Part shown: one piece after another, positions 23,490 through 35,689 of the stretch
Numbering within the stretch: position 1 is the stretch's first letter
Layout of the letters: the number at the start of each line of letters is the position of its first letter
NCBI GenBank assembly: GCA_019925795.1
Contig: CM034309.1
Coordinates: 22,748,729-22,812,728 of the forward strand
From: Dendrobium chrysotoxum
Lineage: Eukaryota; Streptophyta; Magnoliopsida; Asparagales; Orchidaceae
Length of the DNA stretch: 64,000 nucleotides
Direction: 5' to 3'
Position numbers and translations under genes: made by a program
Notes under the pieces: model-generated
The model's input: the letters and a program-made list of their open reading frames with translations, nothing else
The model's database searches: none
Told to the model about the DNA's origin: nothing

Positions 23490-24936
23490 TACAACCTTTG
23501 GGAAACATTTGAGCTCTAGTAGAACGGGGTGTAGAGGTTAAGGCAATTTTAACATTTTTACCCTTCTTTTTTCCCACCTTAGAGAAACCTTCATCGTCAA
23601 TGGAAGTATTCTCCTCATGGATGAAAGATAAAGAATCCCCATTCTCCATTCTACTGTGTTGTTCCATCAACTCAGGGTTCATTAAAGAATTAGGAATAAA
23701 TTCTCCTTCTTCACAACCCTCTTTAGACATAGCATCAAAATTCAAAACCGTTTCTTCCTTTCCCACATCAAGATTACCATTAGGAACATGATGAGTTATA
23801 GATTGATCAGGGATATCCTTGTTTAGTAACATAGAATCAATAGACATAAAAAGATTTGGCTCCTCTACATTATTTGAAACCCCATTAGCAGGTTTAGCAG
23901 GATATTGTTCGACTATAGCATCAGAACCATTTTCATGATCATGGACATTATTTGAAACCCCATTTTCAGGTAAAATAGCATTTAGATTAACCTCATTATC
24001 CAGTAAATCATTAATGGTTATAGGTTCGACCTGAGCAGCCTGGGACAATTCATGATCAATATCGAGAGGCACTTGATCCTTGGCTATCACAACAGGCTTC
24101 CCCACAAGAGATTTAGAATTCTGTTTTAGTTTCGGATGCAATTTGAAACAATCGGATAAAGCATGTCCATGCATCTTACAGTTAGAACAAAAATCTGGGA
24201 TTTTTTCAAACTCAACTTTTTGAAGATAACCAAAAGCTTTGGATCCCACCCAAATCTCCTTGGGATATTTTTTTTGTTATATCCACCTCAACTAGAACCC
24301 TAGCCACAGACAACCGAGTCCTAGAAGTGGTGGCCTGATTCTGAAGCGGCCTACCAAAAATAGAATCGAGAGCATGAAGAACTTTAGGATTGGAAAAATG
24401 GAAACGCAAATTAGGAAACGAAATCCACACTGACACGATCGGAGATTCTTCTTTAATGTCGAAAAAAGGAGTCCATTTTAAGATTCTCATTTGACAATTA
24501 AAAATGAAATAGGATCTTCTAGCAAACACTCGACTATAATACAAATCATTCAAAAGCTGAATGGCAACATGTCGAGAATCCAGCAAGCCAACAGAGTAAA
24601 ATCCCGAAAGTTTAAGGCTACAGAAAAAATTTTGAATCGTATAAAGATTCGGTCTACGCAAACCAAACTTACCCACCAGTGTAAATTGAAAAGGAGAAGC
24701 CAGTTTAAGAACCTCATCATCGGATAAAAGAACCGCATGAACACCATTAAAAACACCCTGAGTTAATGAAGGAAGGTCATCACCTGACGAAGATGAACTA
24801 GAGAGAACTTCTTTGATGGAACGAGACTTAGGCGGAGATTTCAGTCCTTCATCATCTAAGTTAAAAAACCTTTGTTCGAACGCACCGTCGGTTCTGCCAC
24901 TTTCCCCCACGCAGTGGAAGAAGAGGCACCAGCCAT
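23482..24936 (-). pseudogene. LINE ORF1 (DUF4283 plus CCHC zinc knuckle), two frameshifts
   Basis: ORF1 is the RNA-binding protein of plant L1-like LINEs. I place the start at ATG 24936 (MAGASSSTAWGKVAEPTVRS), which fits family N-termini better than the upstream 24979 ATG in another frame. The frame then changes near 24865. 24860-24250 gives PPKSRSIKEVLSSSSSSG..., a DUF4283-like domain and VSVWISFPNLRFHFSNPKVL...RPLQNQATTSRTRLSVARVLVEVDI. After a second frame change, 24249-23482 starts MGSKAFGYLQKVEFEKIPDF and has the zinc knuckle CSNCKMHGHALSDCFKLHP (C-x2-C-x4-H-x4-C). It ends with a basic stretch KVGKKKGKNVKIAL. The stop TAA overlaps the ORF2 start by 8 nt. Confidence 0.85.
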
Positions 24937-25126
24937 GGCAAACAAACCGCCCGAGAAGGGCCTCGCACCAGAAAGGCACACAAAATAGTCACTTGAGAAG
25001 GGGACGAGGAGATAACGGGAGGAGAACGCTCAATGGGGTAGGAAAAAGGGGAGATTGGAAGGGAAACCCTAAATCACCAGAGTGGCGCATTAGGGCACGG
25101 GAGAGTTGATTTTCCCCACTTGTAAT

Positions 25127-25849
25127 GCATAAGAATTGGATATCAAAATCTAAATAGAGTAGTGATTATGTTAAAGGTGTTGAGAAGTTTTTAGATTTTG
25201 CAACTGCAAGTCAAATTTCAGCATGAAAAATAATTCTATGTCCATGTAAATTATGCATTAACATATATTTTTATTATATAAAAGATGTCAAGTTGCATTT
25301 ACTCTCAAAAGAATTTTTCTCTGAATACGTTGTTTGGAATCGACATGGTGAGGAACATAATTTTGTAACTAAAGGTATAACACATGAAACATTATGTGCC
25401 ACCTCTAATATTGAGGAAGTATAAATTTTGGTGCTATATTCCTGTCAATATTATCAAGGGTACAATTTCAGGTTTTTTTATTGTCCTCATTGTTGCATCT
25501 ATCATTAGACCTCCATATCCATATTTCAAGTTCACCATCATACATATTAGTATAGGTAATATTCAAAACGCAAAGATACAGTCTTTTTCCCTTTTTCCTT
25601 TAAGGTAGGATTTTCAATTGGTTCTGAATCTGTAGTATTTATTAGAAAGCATTCCTTTGGTGAATTTGGTTGGAATTTATCTTTTTTCATATTGACTTTG
25701 CACTTTGTGTGTATTCCATATATAGATTCTTTCTTACCTACTTTTGCGTGATTGTATTCTCAAAATTTCCTTTTTCTTAAGCGAGAAAGTTTTTATGGAG
25801 AACTTGCCATTGGCTTGGAAGTGAGTGCATACGGTTTTTATTGTAAGAG
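25127..25849. other. Intergenic, nothing recognised
   Basis: AT-rich continuation of the DNA into which the LINE inserted. The 74-codon frame at 25384-25608 shows no motif. Confidence 0.4.
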
Positions 25850-26212
25850 TAATGCAAGCAGTTTTTTTTAAAAAAAATTGGATCATTGTGGCAATTATAA
25901 CCCCCACAAACTTACATAATTGTGGTGGTTTAAATAGCCACAATTTTGTAAATTAGATGTATTTGCATCCCAATGTGACAGTTATGACCACCACAAATTT
26001 GTAATATTATAGCGGTTTTAATCGCTTATATAACCAACACTCGTTATGCCTACCCTGTCGGACCTTAAACCAACATAAAATATTGTTGCAGTACATTGTA
26101 ATCACAGTTGTCTTCTAGTGATTTAAAAACCGCTGAAAAATATTTTGTGGTGGTTAAAACTATCAGGAAATGTCTTTTTTTATTGTTGTGGTAGCCTTAT
26201 CTTTTGGTAGTG
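25850..26212. mobile_element. Probable non-autonomous CACTA-like element, right end at 26212
   Basis: It ends ...GCCTTATCTTTTGGTAGTG, the form expected for a CACTACCAAAAGATAAGGC terminal repeat. The body is full of GTGGTGGTT, CCACCACAAATTTGTAA and AACCGC motifs in both orientations, like CACTA subterminal repeats. No matching left CACTA terminus was found, so the left limit is a guess. Confidence 0.4.
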
Positions 26213-28828
26213 TAGGGTTTGGTTTTGAATTTACTACTCTATATTTATTATTTAGTTTTAATTTAAAATTTTTCTGCATAATTGACTTAAATGATCCTAT
26301 CAAATCTCTATGATTTTACAGTTGTATTGAATGTCTTATTTCATGCATTTAAATATTATTATTTGCAAAGTTCTAGAAAGTGTGGTGGAGGTAGGTGCAA
26401 TCAACATAGTTATACTTGCCTCCTTCACATCTTATGCATAATTAGGAGGGGTCATCAAGGGGTGTGAACACTAGACGAATTTACTTGAACATATCGAAAT
26501 GGCTACTAACCAATATTTGGCCAAGAAAGGTGAAGTCAGCCAGTGAATTCACAGGGCCCACCTTATATTAGAAAGTCTTATATTTGTATCTATGATTCTA
26601 AAATTCACAACTAATGTATCACATAAAAAAAGGAATTATATTAGCTTTTGCAAGAGTTAAAATATAAATCTCTTTAACCTCTAATTTACCACATTTAATT
26701 ACTAAGTATCAAAGGTAAAGATATTTTTCAAGTTATCTTATATAAGTGGAAGCTTACCCCTTGCAATGTATGTGATACATTTGCTAATGATGCCTCTAGC
26801 TACCCTAAATCTTCCACATTATGCGTTGACCTGGCATTCTACTACTTTTAGAAGGGGTAGAAGCAATGGTAGGAATAGAGATAACACTATTAGGGGAAAT
26901 AACCTCTCAAAATTTATCTCATTCATTTTATTAATTATTGCTATGATAGTTGTCCTAGACTTAAAATTACTAGTCTCTTCTTCTATTAACAATACTTACT
27001 TTACTGTGCTTGCCCCTCTTACGTAGGAAAAAAGCCTCAATTGACTCTTTTACATCTCTGAGCTAGCTACCTCATGTTAAGACTCCTACTCTTTCCTTAA
27101 TATTCGCATCTCAACTAAATAACTTTGGGATTCCTTAATAAGTCAGATGTAGTGCTTAATGACACCAATACTCAATGTTTTGATGTTACTGATGCTGAAG
27201 AACCTTATTCACAACGTGATCAATAAAAAAATATGTTTATTTATGTTGGTATTTTTGAGGGATTTTTTCTAGTTTCCACTTGTATCTCTGCATATTATAT
27301 ATAGGTTGAGGGAAATGTTAATATTTTTAAAAGAGAAAACATCAATGCTAACATTTTGATTGCAAAGATTTAGTTTGCAATTCATCAAAAAGGAACAAAA
27401 AAGAAAGTTCATAAGTGAGAAGCCCGCTTTTTTTGCCAATCTTTACTTTAGATGGTGGGACTCCTATTTTATGATATTCAAATTGTTGTTTTGACCCATT
27501 TTGATTATTAGATGATAATTTCTCACTTTTATTCTTTCACATTCATTTGCACAAGAAATTTCAATATGGCTAGAATGTAGCCTTGGGTGGAGTCTATATC
27601 AACCTTCCAACCTATTTGGACTTCTGAGGCTTGTTGTTGATTATATTTTATGCATGCTTTTGTCTTCTTCGGTGATATTTATTTGCTTATATTTTCTTTC
27701 CCATCACTTGCTTTGACCTAATTTTAACATTTGTCATGACATTTTGTATAATTTTGGGAACCCCGCAATTTTATGTAATCACTTGTACTCGATCTATTGA
27801 TCAATATTGATATTAGTTGTGCTTGATTGTCATATTTCCTCCAAAAAAAAACAAAAACAAAAACAAACTTTGTCTTTTGGAAAGTCTTGAATACCCTTGC
27901 TCTTACAATAAAAAATAATGCTTCCTATGTTAGTGCATATTGATAATATATCCATATGTTTATACTAGATTGATAAAAAATCTTTTAAGGGATATAATTG
28001 ATACTGTAACTTTTAATATTCTTAATTACCCACTTCATGTTTTTCTTAAGAATATCATTTTAATGACATTTGACATCTTCTTACTTTGTTAAGATACTAT
28101 TTTTAGCTTCTTCAAATTGTTGATGGGGGTTACATGATCAACTGGAAAACTAAGGAGAACTTCTCCTTATCTAATGCCATGACTAATATTTTCTAATTTT
28201 TAGAAACTTGACTGGTATAAATAACTTTGCTTTAATAAATCTTATTTAGCTATTCTATTTACATTGAAACTCTTGCCTTGATAAATTTTAATCTATTGTA
28301 AATTTACACAAAAAGATTATTAAATGTTCATTACCAGTTCTTGCTTTGCTCTTAGGTGATATAATGATCATCTATTCTTCAAATACCCTTTTTTTATGTT
28401 AAATGGTTAGGTGAATCTAAGAGGCTATTTGGTTTGCGGATTTATGTAAATCTTGCCAAACAATTCAAAACATTAACTTAAATCCTACAAATTTTTAAAT
28501 CTTGTTTCATATATGTTTTGATTAAAATCCTAGATTTTGAAAATCAAGCAGTTCTATGGATTTACAAGATTTTGATGAACGAAGAGTATACAATAAAATG
28601 TAGAGAGAGATGAGGGTTATTTTCACCAGTACGCTCTTGTTGCGACTTAAGTACTTTCTTTTTTTGCCCAATGAGCTCTTATAGGCGAAGAAGGTGGAGG
28701 GAGATGTCGTCCATTATAGCTTCCTCGTTGCTTTGTTATTGAGGGTTTTGGGGGTTTAAGGAGGAGAGAAAGGGAGCAACATAATTATGAGGGTTCGATG
28801 GGGGTGAAAAATAAAGGCTAGAGAGGGA
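26213..28828. other. AT-rich intergenic DNA, no gene recognised
   Basis: The 86-codon frame at 26766-27026 contains FRRGRSNGRNRDN, faintly like the basic region of a retrotransposon gag, but nothing around it supports that. 28430-28600 contains inverted GGATTTATGTAAATC / GGATTTACAAGATTT motifs and may be a hairpin MITE. Confidence 0.35.
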
Positions 28829-29940
28829 TTTTTTTTTTGGGTAGAAACCCATATAGGGCTTTGGTGTTAATACTAAGAAGGGTTACATATCCTTAAAGGG
28901 ATCTACAACTCGCCAGATGCTCCAAGAGCTATAGCAAAAAGAAAAGAAAACCTAGGAGCAATGAATCTCTATCTAATTACAATAAGAAAAATAAAAGGGT
29001 GGACAAACAGCTAGCCCCATAAATTAAAGCCCAAGCTAGATTGGTCAATATGCACCCAACGAAAGATGAAGTACCTATAAAACAGATGACGAAAGAAGAA
29101 ATAGAAACACTAAATAAACTACACAAAGAATAACCTGAAGAAGCGCCCTGAGAAACAAAATCGCCATCGAGTCGTCAAGGTACAACACACAGAGGCATAG
29201 AAAGACCTGCAGAAACACTAAAGAGAACAAATAAGCCACCACAATATGAGGAAATGCGTAGATCAAGAGGAAACTAGACATAGCCAACAACGTTAGAGAA
29301 GCAAGAAACTAGACACCCTAAAAGAAACACAACACCCAAAAGAAAAGAACCCAAAGACTAGCCACAACAACCACCAACACCCAGAAGAACAAACTCCAAA
29401 GAAACCCCCAACACCAAACCCATAAAAAAATATCTAACCAAGAATCCCAAAGGCATCCTTAAAAACTAATGACCAAACCACCAACAGCTAGCAGGTGAAT
29501 CAGAGCATCCAAAAAGAGGAAAAAAAACAAGCACCAGAGACAAAAAGAGCCAACCCAAACCAACCAGAACAACCCAGCTAAAACTACCAGCAAACCTCCC
29601 CAACCAGAGAAGGAGCAGAAAGCAACCAGACTAAAAAAATACAACCAGCCAACAACCAAAACCAACGATAAAGGAAAAAAAAAACTAAACTGCGGTATTT
29701 AGATGAGAAGAAGCAATAGATCTTGCGACTCTTCCATCAGAATAAAGGATATTCACATATTTCTTTTTGTTTTTCTTATTTTTCTTATCAATGACCTTAG
29801 TGAAATCAGCTTTAGACACTCGCACCACATTCAATTCATCCTCCTAAAAAGAAGAAATTTAATTATTAATAGCAGAAATACTCTCACCCTCAAGCCACAT
29901 AGAGTCCGACTGACCATAAGGGTGCAATCATTCATAACAT
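28829..29940 (-). mobile_element. LINE copy C: ORF1 tail joined directly to 3' UTR, no ORF2
   Basis: The poly(A) tail is T10 at 28829-28838 on the plus strand. The adjacent block (GGGTAGAAACCCATATAGGG, GTGTTAAT, CCTTAAAGGGATC) matches the 3' end of LINE A. 28920-29690 is a T/G-rich 3' UTR on the minus strand. Immediately upstream, about 29860-29697, a frame reads EDELNVVRVSKADFTKVIDK...SIASSHLNTAV and stops. That is lysine-rich, like the ORF1 C-terminus. No endonuclease or RT sequence lies between them. The 5' end is truncated. Confidence 0.6.
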
Positions 29941-30926
29941 AAAACTTACTACATATAATTAACTTAATAAACTATTATTTAGTAATTAATTAACATTTTG
30001 TCTCTTATTAATTATTATTCAATAGAGTTTTTAAAATATTAATTAATATTATTAACAAACAATCAAAAAATTAGATACAAACTTGTTAATTGAAATTTAA
30101 TTAGTTTTGATAATTAATATTAATTAATCAAAAATATTAATAATATTGCAGTTCAATGATCTCATAGAAGTTAATAAATTAAATTACTTCAAGAATTAAC
30201 CCATTAATAAATAATTGGAATATTATTAATACTAATTATGATTGTAGCCATATTAAAATGAATTGAAATGTTAATGACACTAATTATTAATTTACAAATT
30301 AATAATTAATTAGAATATTATAAAGACTAATAATAATAATTATTAAATTTATGTTTGAGCTAACTGACTTAAATCCTTAAATAAATAGCTAAACAATTCT
30401 TTAGAATTTAACTCTAATCATGCCAAACAATGTTCAAAATTTAAGTGCCTCATATTTTATTAAGGTTATTTGGGAGAGCTGCCACATTTTATAAAGTTGA
30501 TTGTGAAATTGCTGGGGAAAAAACAACTTTACTATTATGATTGCAAAAAGTATATTTTCACAATAGAATTTTCTGAAAAGCAATGAGAAATCAACAATAA
30601 AATAATAACCAAATAAAATTATAATTATCATCTAAAAAATAAAATAGTCAAACAAATCCTAAATCTTACTTACAGCCAAGCAGCCCTTAAAAGTGCTTAA
30701 TGGAGAGACCTTAAATACTGGAATTGTGAAATCGACAACAGTTTTACAGTATGGCAAAGGCATTAATTATGGAAAGTAAGGCTTATGGCTGTTTGGTCTT
30801 CTTTGAGGATGTGTTGTTGCTTGCCTGTAGGTTTTAAAGGTTTTTGGTATAGCTTTCTTCTCTGATGCCGTTTATTTCGAGAGACAATAATAGTGAGAGC
30901 TCGATAAAAAATGTGTGGTCCGTTCG
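29941..30926. other. Very AT-rich intergenic DNA
   Basis: 29940-30360 is nearly pure AATTAATTA-type sequence. 30460-30690 may be a decayed hAT/MITE hairpin (GTTATTTGGGAGAGCTGCCAC ... AACAAATCC). No gene. Confidence 0.35.
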
Positions 30927-31112
30927 AGAGATTATTCTGTGTGGATATCGAATGCATTTTCACATTTAGAGACCAGCCAAAATGCGCCACATCAGCAGTG
31001 TCGAGTGCGGTATCGAGCACAGTACCGAGTACGGTACCGAGTAGAAGGTGACGTGGCACATTTTTATTGGGCTCTGAACAGCATTCGGTGTCCACACAAA
31101 ATAATTTCCCAG
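30927..31112. mobile_element. Long-TIR MITE with an internal GGTACCGAGT mini-array
   Basis: The left arm GAGATTATTCTGTGTGGATA-TCGAATGC pairs with the right arm GCATTCGGTGTCCACACAAA-ATAATTTCCC. The pairing continues inward for about 60 bp, through GCCACATCAGC and GGTGACGTGGC. The loop is a short tandem repeat of GTACCGAGTACG. No clear target duplication. A related half-copy is at about 33990-34075. Confidence 0.6.
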
Positions 31113-31246
31113 GGAGCTTCTCTGATGCCATTTGCATTTATGTTGTACAATTTCTTACACAAAGCTGTTTCTTTTATGTTATCTTAGAGCTTTTTGGTGG
31201 AGTTGTTTACCACGTAACTTCTTTTCTTATTTTATTTGGCTCAACA

Positions 31247-31703
31247 AGGGATGTAAGAGAGTCAAGCCGGCTTGCGAGCTATCTCAGACTCCACTCGATA
31301 AATGATTCCTGAGTTGAGTTCGATGAGCTAACGAGTAAACCTTGAGCTAGCCCTAACTCAACTTGTTAGCTTGCTAGTCAACTCATTTATAAAAATATTA
31401 ATATAAAATATAATTAAAATATATTAACATTTAGGATTTTAAATACAAAATTGTTAAAAATATTTAAAAAATTATATCTTATTTTCTTATATTAAGTGAT
31501 TATTTAATATTTTCTTTTATTTTTTCATTCTTTTAATCATTTCATTATAATAATTACTTGAATTATAATCATTTTCTCTCTTTCATAATAAACAAGCTGA
31601 CTCAAACTCATAAAACAAAGCTCAAGTTCAAACTAGATTAATTAATCTAACTCAATTTCAAATTAGTGATGACTCAAGCTTAACTCGACTCGTTTACACC
31701 CCT
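31247..31703. mobile_element. hAT-like MITE, AGGGGTGTAAACGAGTC-type TIR
   Basis: The left end AGGGATGTAAGAGAGTCAAGC pairs with the right end GACTCGTTTACACCCCT. Subterminal CGAGCT/AACTCA/GAGTTGAGTTCGATGAGCT motifs occur in both orientations around an AT-rich core. No coding capacity and no clear target duplication. Confidence 0.55.
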
Positions 31704-31901
31704 CGGTTGTAGCAGTTGTTCATTTAAAGTAATTTGAGCATATGGCTCTTACTTCTACTAAAAGAAAACTATAGAAAATAATGAAAACAATACTTCTACA
31801 GTGGAACGTTATGGAAGTCAAAACTCAATGTAGAATTAACCTTAATTAGGCCATGGAGATTAAACCAACGAGGAAGGTGAGTTATAATTAATACAAAATA
31901 A

Positions 31902-31943
<42 letters not shown>

Positions 31944-31964
31944 TATTATTATTATTATTATTTG
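31902..31964. repeat. (AAT)n(ATT)n palindromic microsatellite
   Basis: About 13 AAT units switch to about 8 ATT units, giving a perfect hairpin. Confidence 0.95.
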
Positions 31965-32372
31965 CTTCGAGAATTAGGTAATTTAGCACACATCTTATTT
32001 CTATCACTATTGTTTTTCTTCGATTTTTGGCAGTGGTTAAATGGCCTTATATTTATGCTTAATCTTATGATCATTAAGCATTTTAATTTTTAAAAACTTA
32101 TTTTTATACATAGTTTAAGAAATAATAAAGTTTTTTGAACTTTAATTATATGCATTAAAATTTTCACACTAATAAACTTCAATTTAATAATATAATTACA
32201 ATTAAAAAAAATTTAAGAAAATTCTTAGTATGATTATGAAATAAAATTAAATAAAAAATATTCTAATTAAAATTGAATCATAATTAATTTTTAAATTTAT
32301 TTTGATATAAACTTAATACATTAATAATTAATTACCCTTTATATTATTGCACCTAATTGTTATCATTATATT
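31965..32372. other. AT-rich intergenic DNA
   Basis: Nothing recognised. Confidence 0.4.
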
Positions 32373-33788
32373 GGCCAAATTAAAAAAAAAGCAAGTTTAA
32401 TACTTAAATACGCATGAGGATCATTAAGCAGAAAAAATTTTAAAAGGAGCGAAATCAGACTGCTAAAGAACGCGTTTAGAAACTGGAAAATAGTAATCCG
32501 ATTTTTAGAAATCGGAGCATAATTATCTGGTTTCTAAAGTTTCTATAGAAACCGGAACATCAAAATCGGGTTTCTATATAAAATCCGGTTTCTATAGAAA
32601 CCCGATTTTGAAAATTCGGTTTCTATAGAAACCGGATTTTAATGATCCGGTTTCTATAGAAACCGGAAAATCATTATTTTAATAATATAAATTTTATATT
32701 TAAATATAATTAAACAAGTTAATTATATTTTTTAAATAAATTGTTTTATTTTAATAATATAAATTTTATAATTTAAATATTGAAAATCGGTTTATATAAA
32801 TTTTATAATTTAAATTGTATAATAATTTGTTATATGTAAATCATATAATTTAGAAAATATTAATTATAAACTTTTTATAATTTAGTTCTTTAATTATATA
32901 TGAATTTTATTTATAATTTTAAAATAATATATTTGCAAAATCTTATGAATTTAAGTTAGAATTTAAATTTTATTTAAAATTTTATTGTTAATTTAAGTTT
33001 TAAAACTTTTATATAAATAATTTAATTTTTGTACTTAATTGAAAATTAAATGATCCGATTTCAATGAATAAAGGTACTTAATTGAAAATTTATTTTTTGT
33101 TAAAATATGAATATATAAATAAATGCTATTATTAAAATATAAATTAAAGTATTTATATTATTAAGTAATATATAATTAATCTTACAGTATAAATAATAAT
33201 TAATATTATAAGACTTTTATATTTAGAAAAATAGATCTAATTATAATATGGACATTATAACTAAGTAATATTGTAATGATAACTGTATTAACAATAAATT
33301 TTTAAATAAAATTTAAATTCTAACTTAAATTCATAAAATTTTGCAAATTTATTATTTTAAAATTATAAATAAAATTCATATATAATTAAAGAACTAAATT
33401 ATAAAAAATTTAAAATTAATATTTTTTTAAATTATATGATTTACATATAACAAATTATTATACAAATTAAATTATAAAATTTATATAAACCGAATTTCAA
33501 TATTTAAATTATAAAATTTATATTATTAAAATAAAAAAAATTATTTAAAAAATATAATTAACTTGTTTAATTATATTTAAATATAAAATTTACATTATTA
33601 AAATAATGATTTTCCGATTTCTATAGAAACCAGATAATTATGCTCCGGTTTCTAAAAACTGGATTACTATTTTCCGGTTTCTAAACGCGTTCTTTGGCAC
33701 TCCGGTTTCGCTCTTTTTTAATTTTTTTCTGCTTAACGATCATTATGCTAATTTAGGTATTAAACTTGCTCCTTTTTATAATTTGGCC
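32373..33788. mobile_element. Foldback-type element with 500-600 bp inverted-repeat arms
   Basis: The left arm (32373-about 32995) begins GGCCAAATTAAAAAAAAAGC and the right arm (about 33295-33788) ends as its complement, ...GCTCCTTTTTATAATTTGGCC. Matching blocks run through both arms, including AGCAAGTTTAATAC, GATCATTAAGCAGAAAAAA, AACGCGTTTAGAAAC, GGAGCATAATTATCTGG, and a long AT-rich stretch. The roughly 300-bp centre is non-coding. TATATT flanks both ends (32367-32372 and 33789-33794), but this is low complexity and not decisive. The transcript would form a very long hairpin. Confidence 0.8.
32540..32666. repeat. Array of GGTTTCTATAGAAACC palindromes
   Basis: The self-complementary core GTTTCTATAGAAAC occurs at 32540, about 32587, about 32618 and 32649, roughly every 31-47 bp, and a half site TTTCTATATAAAA lies at 32571. 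The last copy is the perfect 20-bp palindrome CCGGTTTCTATAGAAACCGG (32647-32666). Spacers are AAAATC/GATTTT-type and themselves partly complementary. The right arm of the foldback has only one such site (about 33617), so the array expanded after the arms formed. Confidence 0.9.
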
Positions 33789-34073
33789 TATATTTATGTA
33801 TAACTTAAATTTTAAGAGAATTTCATAGAAAAAATTTATGAGAAATCATTAAGGTCAGAATATTCTAACTCAAATTTTTTTCTATTTATTCTTCATTCTT
33901 ATTTTTTTATGAAAATTAACTATAAGAATTCATGAGAATAATCCTATCTTCTTCTTCTTCCTAAACGTCTGAGGTCTTCATCTCTCTCTCAAAATTATTT
34001 TGTGCGGAGTCCGGATGAAAATGCATCACATTAGGGACCAAACTCGATACCGATTCGTACCAAGCCCCAGTCG

Positions 34074-34111
<38 letters not shown>

Positions 34112-35156
34112 GTATATATATTACAGCCTCCTGCCTTTTGCTGAGAAGTCTGAAGTATTTGTACTCTGCTCCATGCATTGATAGCTTCCATACCTGTGTA
34201 GCTCAGATTTAGGCTTCTGATCTAACCCTAATAGAAGCAAAAGCAAGAGATGCTACGTACAGGTAGGCATGTGACCGTTTCAGTAGTCTGACTCCCCCCA
34301 TTATAACGAATTAATGTGCAGTGGAAAAATATCCTCCAAATAAACGTGTTGGTTTTTCTTTTCCTCCAAATTATGAAAATTTATAAAACAAATAAATCTA
34401 TAGCTAGCTTTGATCGAAGATAGCTTAAAACATTAACTTTCAGCTATGTTTTACATTTCTAAAGATATTTAGTTCCATCATCAACAACAACAACATTAAA
34501 TCTTTTTTCTATTATAAGGAGTCGTTTATATGAATCTTTTTTCATTAATTGTGTCATTATAAGAGTCAAATTCTTACTTAAATTTAATAGAAAAATATCA
34601 TTTCAATATTTTTTTAATCAAGTCTTTTAATTCCTAAAGATCTTTAGTTTCATAATAAAAATATCCTCATAAATTTTTTGTCGAGATAGCTCAAAAGCCA
34701 ACATATAGTATTTAGGCTTCATTAGGATAGGTTTCTTACTGCGTTCTAAATCAAATTCTTCGTACGGAAAATTTTCGGTTCATAAAATTTTTTATGGGAA
34801 AATATTTGCTTTAATTTTATGATAATTATTTCATTGATTACATTTAATGCTTTAATATTTGTATTATTTTATTATAATATCTAAAAAAAATATGTTCATT
34901 ATTTTCATGTACAAAGGTTCAGCAATTATCTTCATAAAATTATTTTTTAATTCTACAATCATAATATATATTGAAGGAATTATATTTCTGCTTATATGCC
35001 AATTGTTATATTGATTACATATAAATGCCATAATATTTTGTTTTTTTTTTTATTTTAGAATTTAAAATAAATATCTTTATTATTCTTCTATTTATCAATT
35101 GTGGCAAAAATCAAAATCAAAGCCCTGACAATAATTTTCAAAGATCTAACCACTAA
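33789..35156. other. AT-rich intergenic DNA with a MITE half-copy and a (CT)n run
   Basis: 33990-34075 (ATTATTTTGTGCGGAGTCCG ... AGGGACC ... GTACC) resembles one arm of the MITE at 30927. 34076-34108 is a (CT)n microsatellite. The two frames over it (33961-34191 and 34000-34212) are low complexity. 34720-34760 is a half-unit of the GGCTTCGTTTGGGA MITE. Confidence 0.4.
34076..34108. repeat. (CT)n microsatellite
   Basis: About 16 CT dinucleotides. Confidence 0.96.
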
Positions 35157-35255
35157 GGTTTCGATTGCGACGGCTTTCTTAAGGCAATTTTTTAGTAAGA
35201 AAATTAAAATTTTTATACTAAAAAATTATTTGAAGAATCCCAAATAAAGCCTAAG
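35157..35255. mobile_element. GGCTTCGTTTGGGA-family hairpin MITE, degraded
   Basis: Reads GTTTCGATTGCGACGGCTTT ... ACTAAAAAATTATTTGAAG ... CCCAAATAAAGCC, with hairpin halves and TAAG at the end. Confidence 0.55.
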
Positions 35256-35562
35256 CGAAAATATCACATTGAGGTTGGACAAATTTGTTGGTAATAGCTT
35301 AAATTTGCCGCTAAAATCGTTAGTGATAGAATTATTTGCTGGCAATTAATCTTCTGCAAAAGCTTTGTTTAAATTCTTTTTCTACCGTTAATTATTCGAA
35401 AATATTGATGAATTCATCCATCATAAAAACTAACAGTAATTCTATTAGTAAATTCTAAGTAATGGATATTCTCTAAAAAAAAATACTGAATTGTAAAATG
35501 TCGTATCGAGTTTGTTGTGAAAATTTTTACAGTAAATTAATGCATGACAATTTGACAATTAA

Positions 35563-35689
35563 GACTTCATTTGGGACAATTTTCTTATTATTTTTTAAAA
35601 TAAATTTTTTATACGAAAATTTTTAATTAAATATTTTTTTCTAAAAAACTGTTTTAGAAAGCAGCAAAAAAGCTGCCCCAAACGAAGCC
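35563..35689. mobile_element. GGCTTCGTTTGGGA-family hairpin MITE
   Basis: GACTTCATTTGGGACAATTT pairs with the end GCTGCCCCAAACGAAGCC. Flanked by TAA on both sides. Confidence 0.7.

Larger units (their letters stand above)
18395..25113 (-). mobile_element. Near full-length L1-like LINE (copy A), 6.7 kb, with 12-bp target duplication
   Basis: Oriented on the minus strand: 5' UTR near 25110-24937, ORF1, ORF2, a long T/G-rich 3' UTR (about 19480-18407), and a poly(A) tail seen as T12 at 18395-18406. CCCACTTGTAAT occurs at 18383-18394 and again at 25115-25126, the target-site duplication. The last 80 nt before the tail (…GGATCC…TTAAG…AACACGGAAGGCCCCACCG…GGGCTTTCC) are shared with the LINE 3' ends at 56535 and 28839, so all three belong to one family. 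Both ORFs carry frameshifts. Confidence 0.9.

Noticed and set aside
24491..24756. Plus- and minus-strand frames overlapping LINE ORF1
   Set aside because: Shadows of the DUF4283 coding region in other phases.
33961..34212. Open frames of 70 and 76 codons with RERERE/SLSLSL runs
   Set aside because: They are translations of the (CT)n microsatellite.
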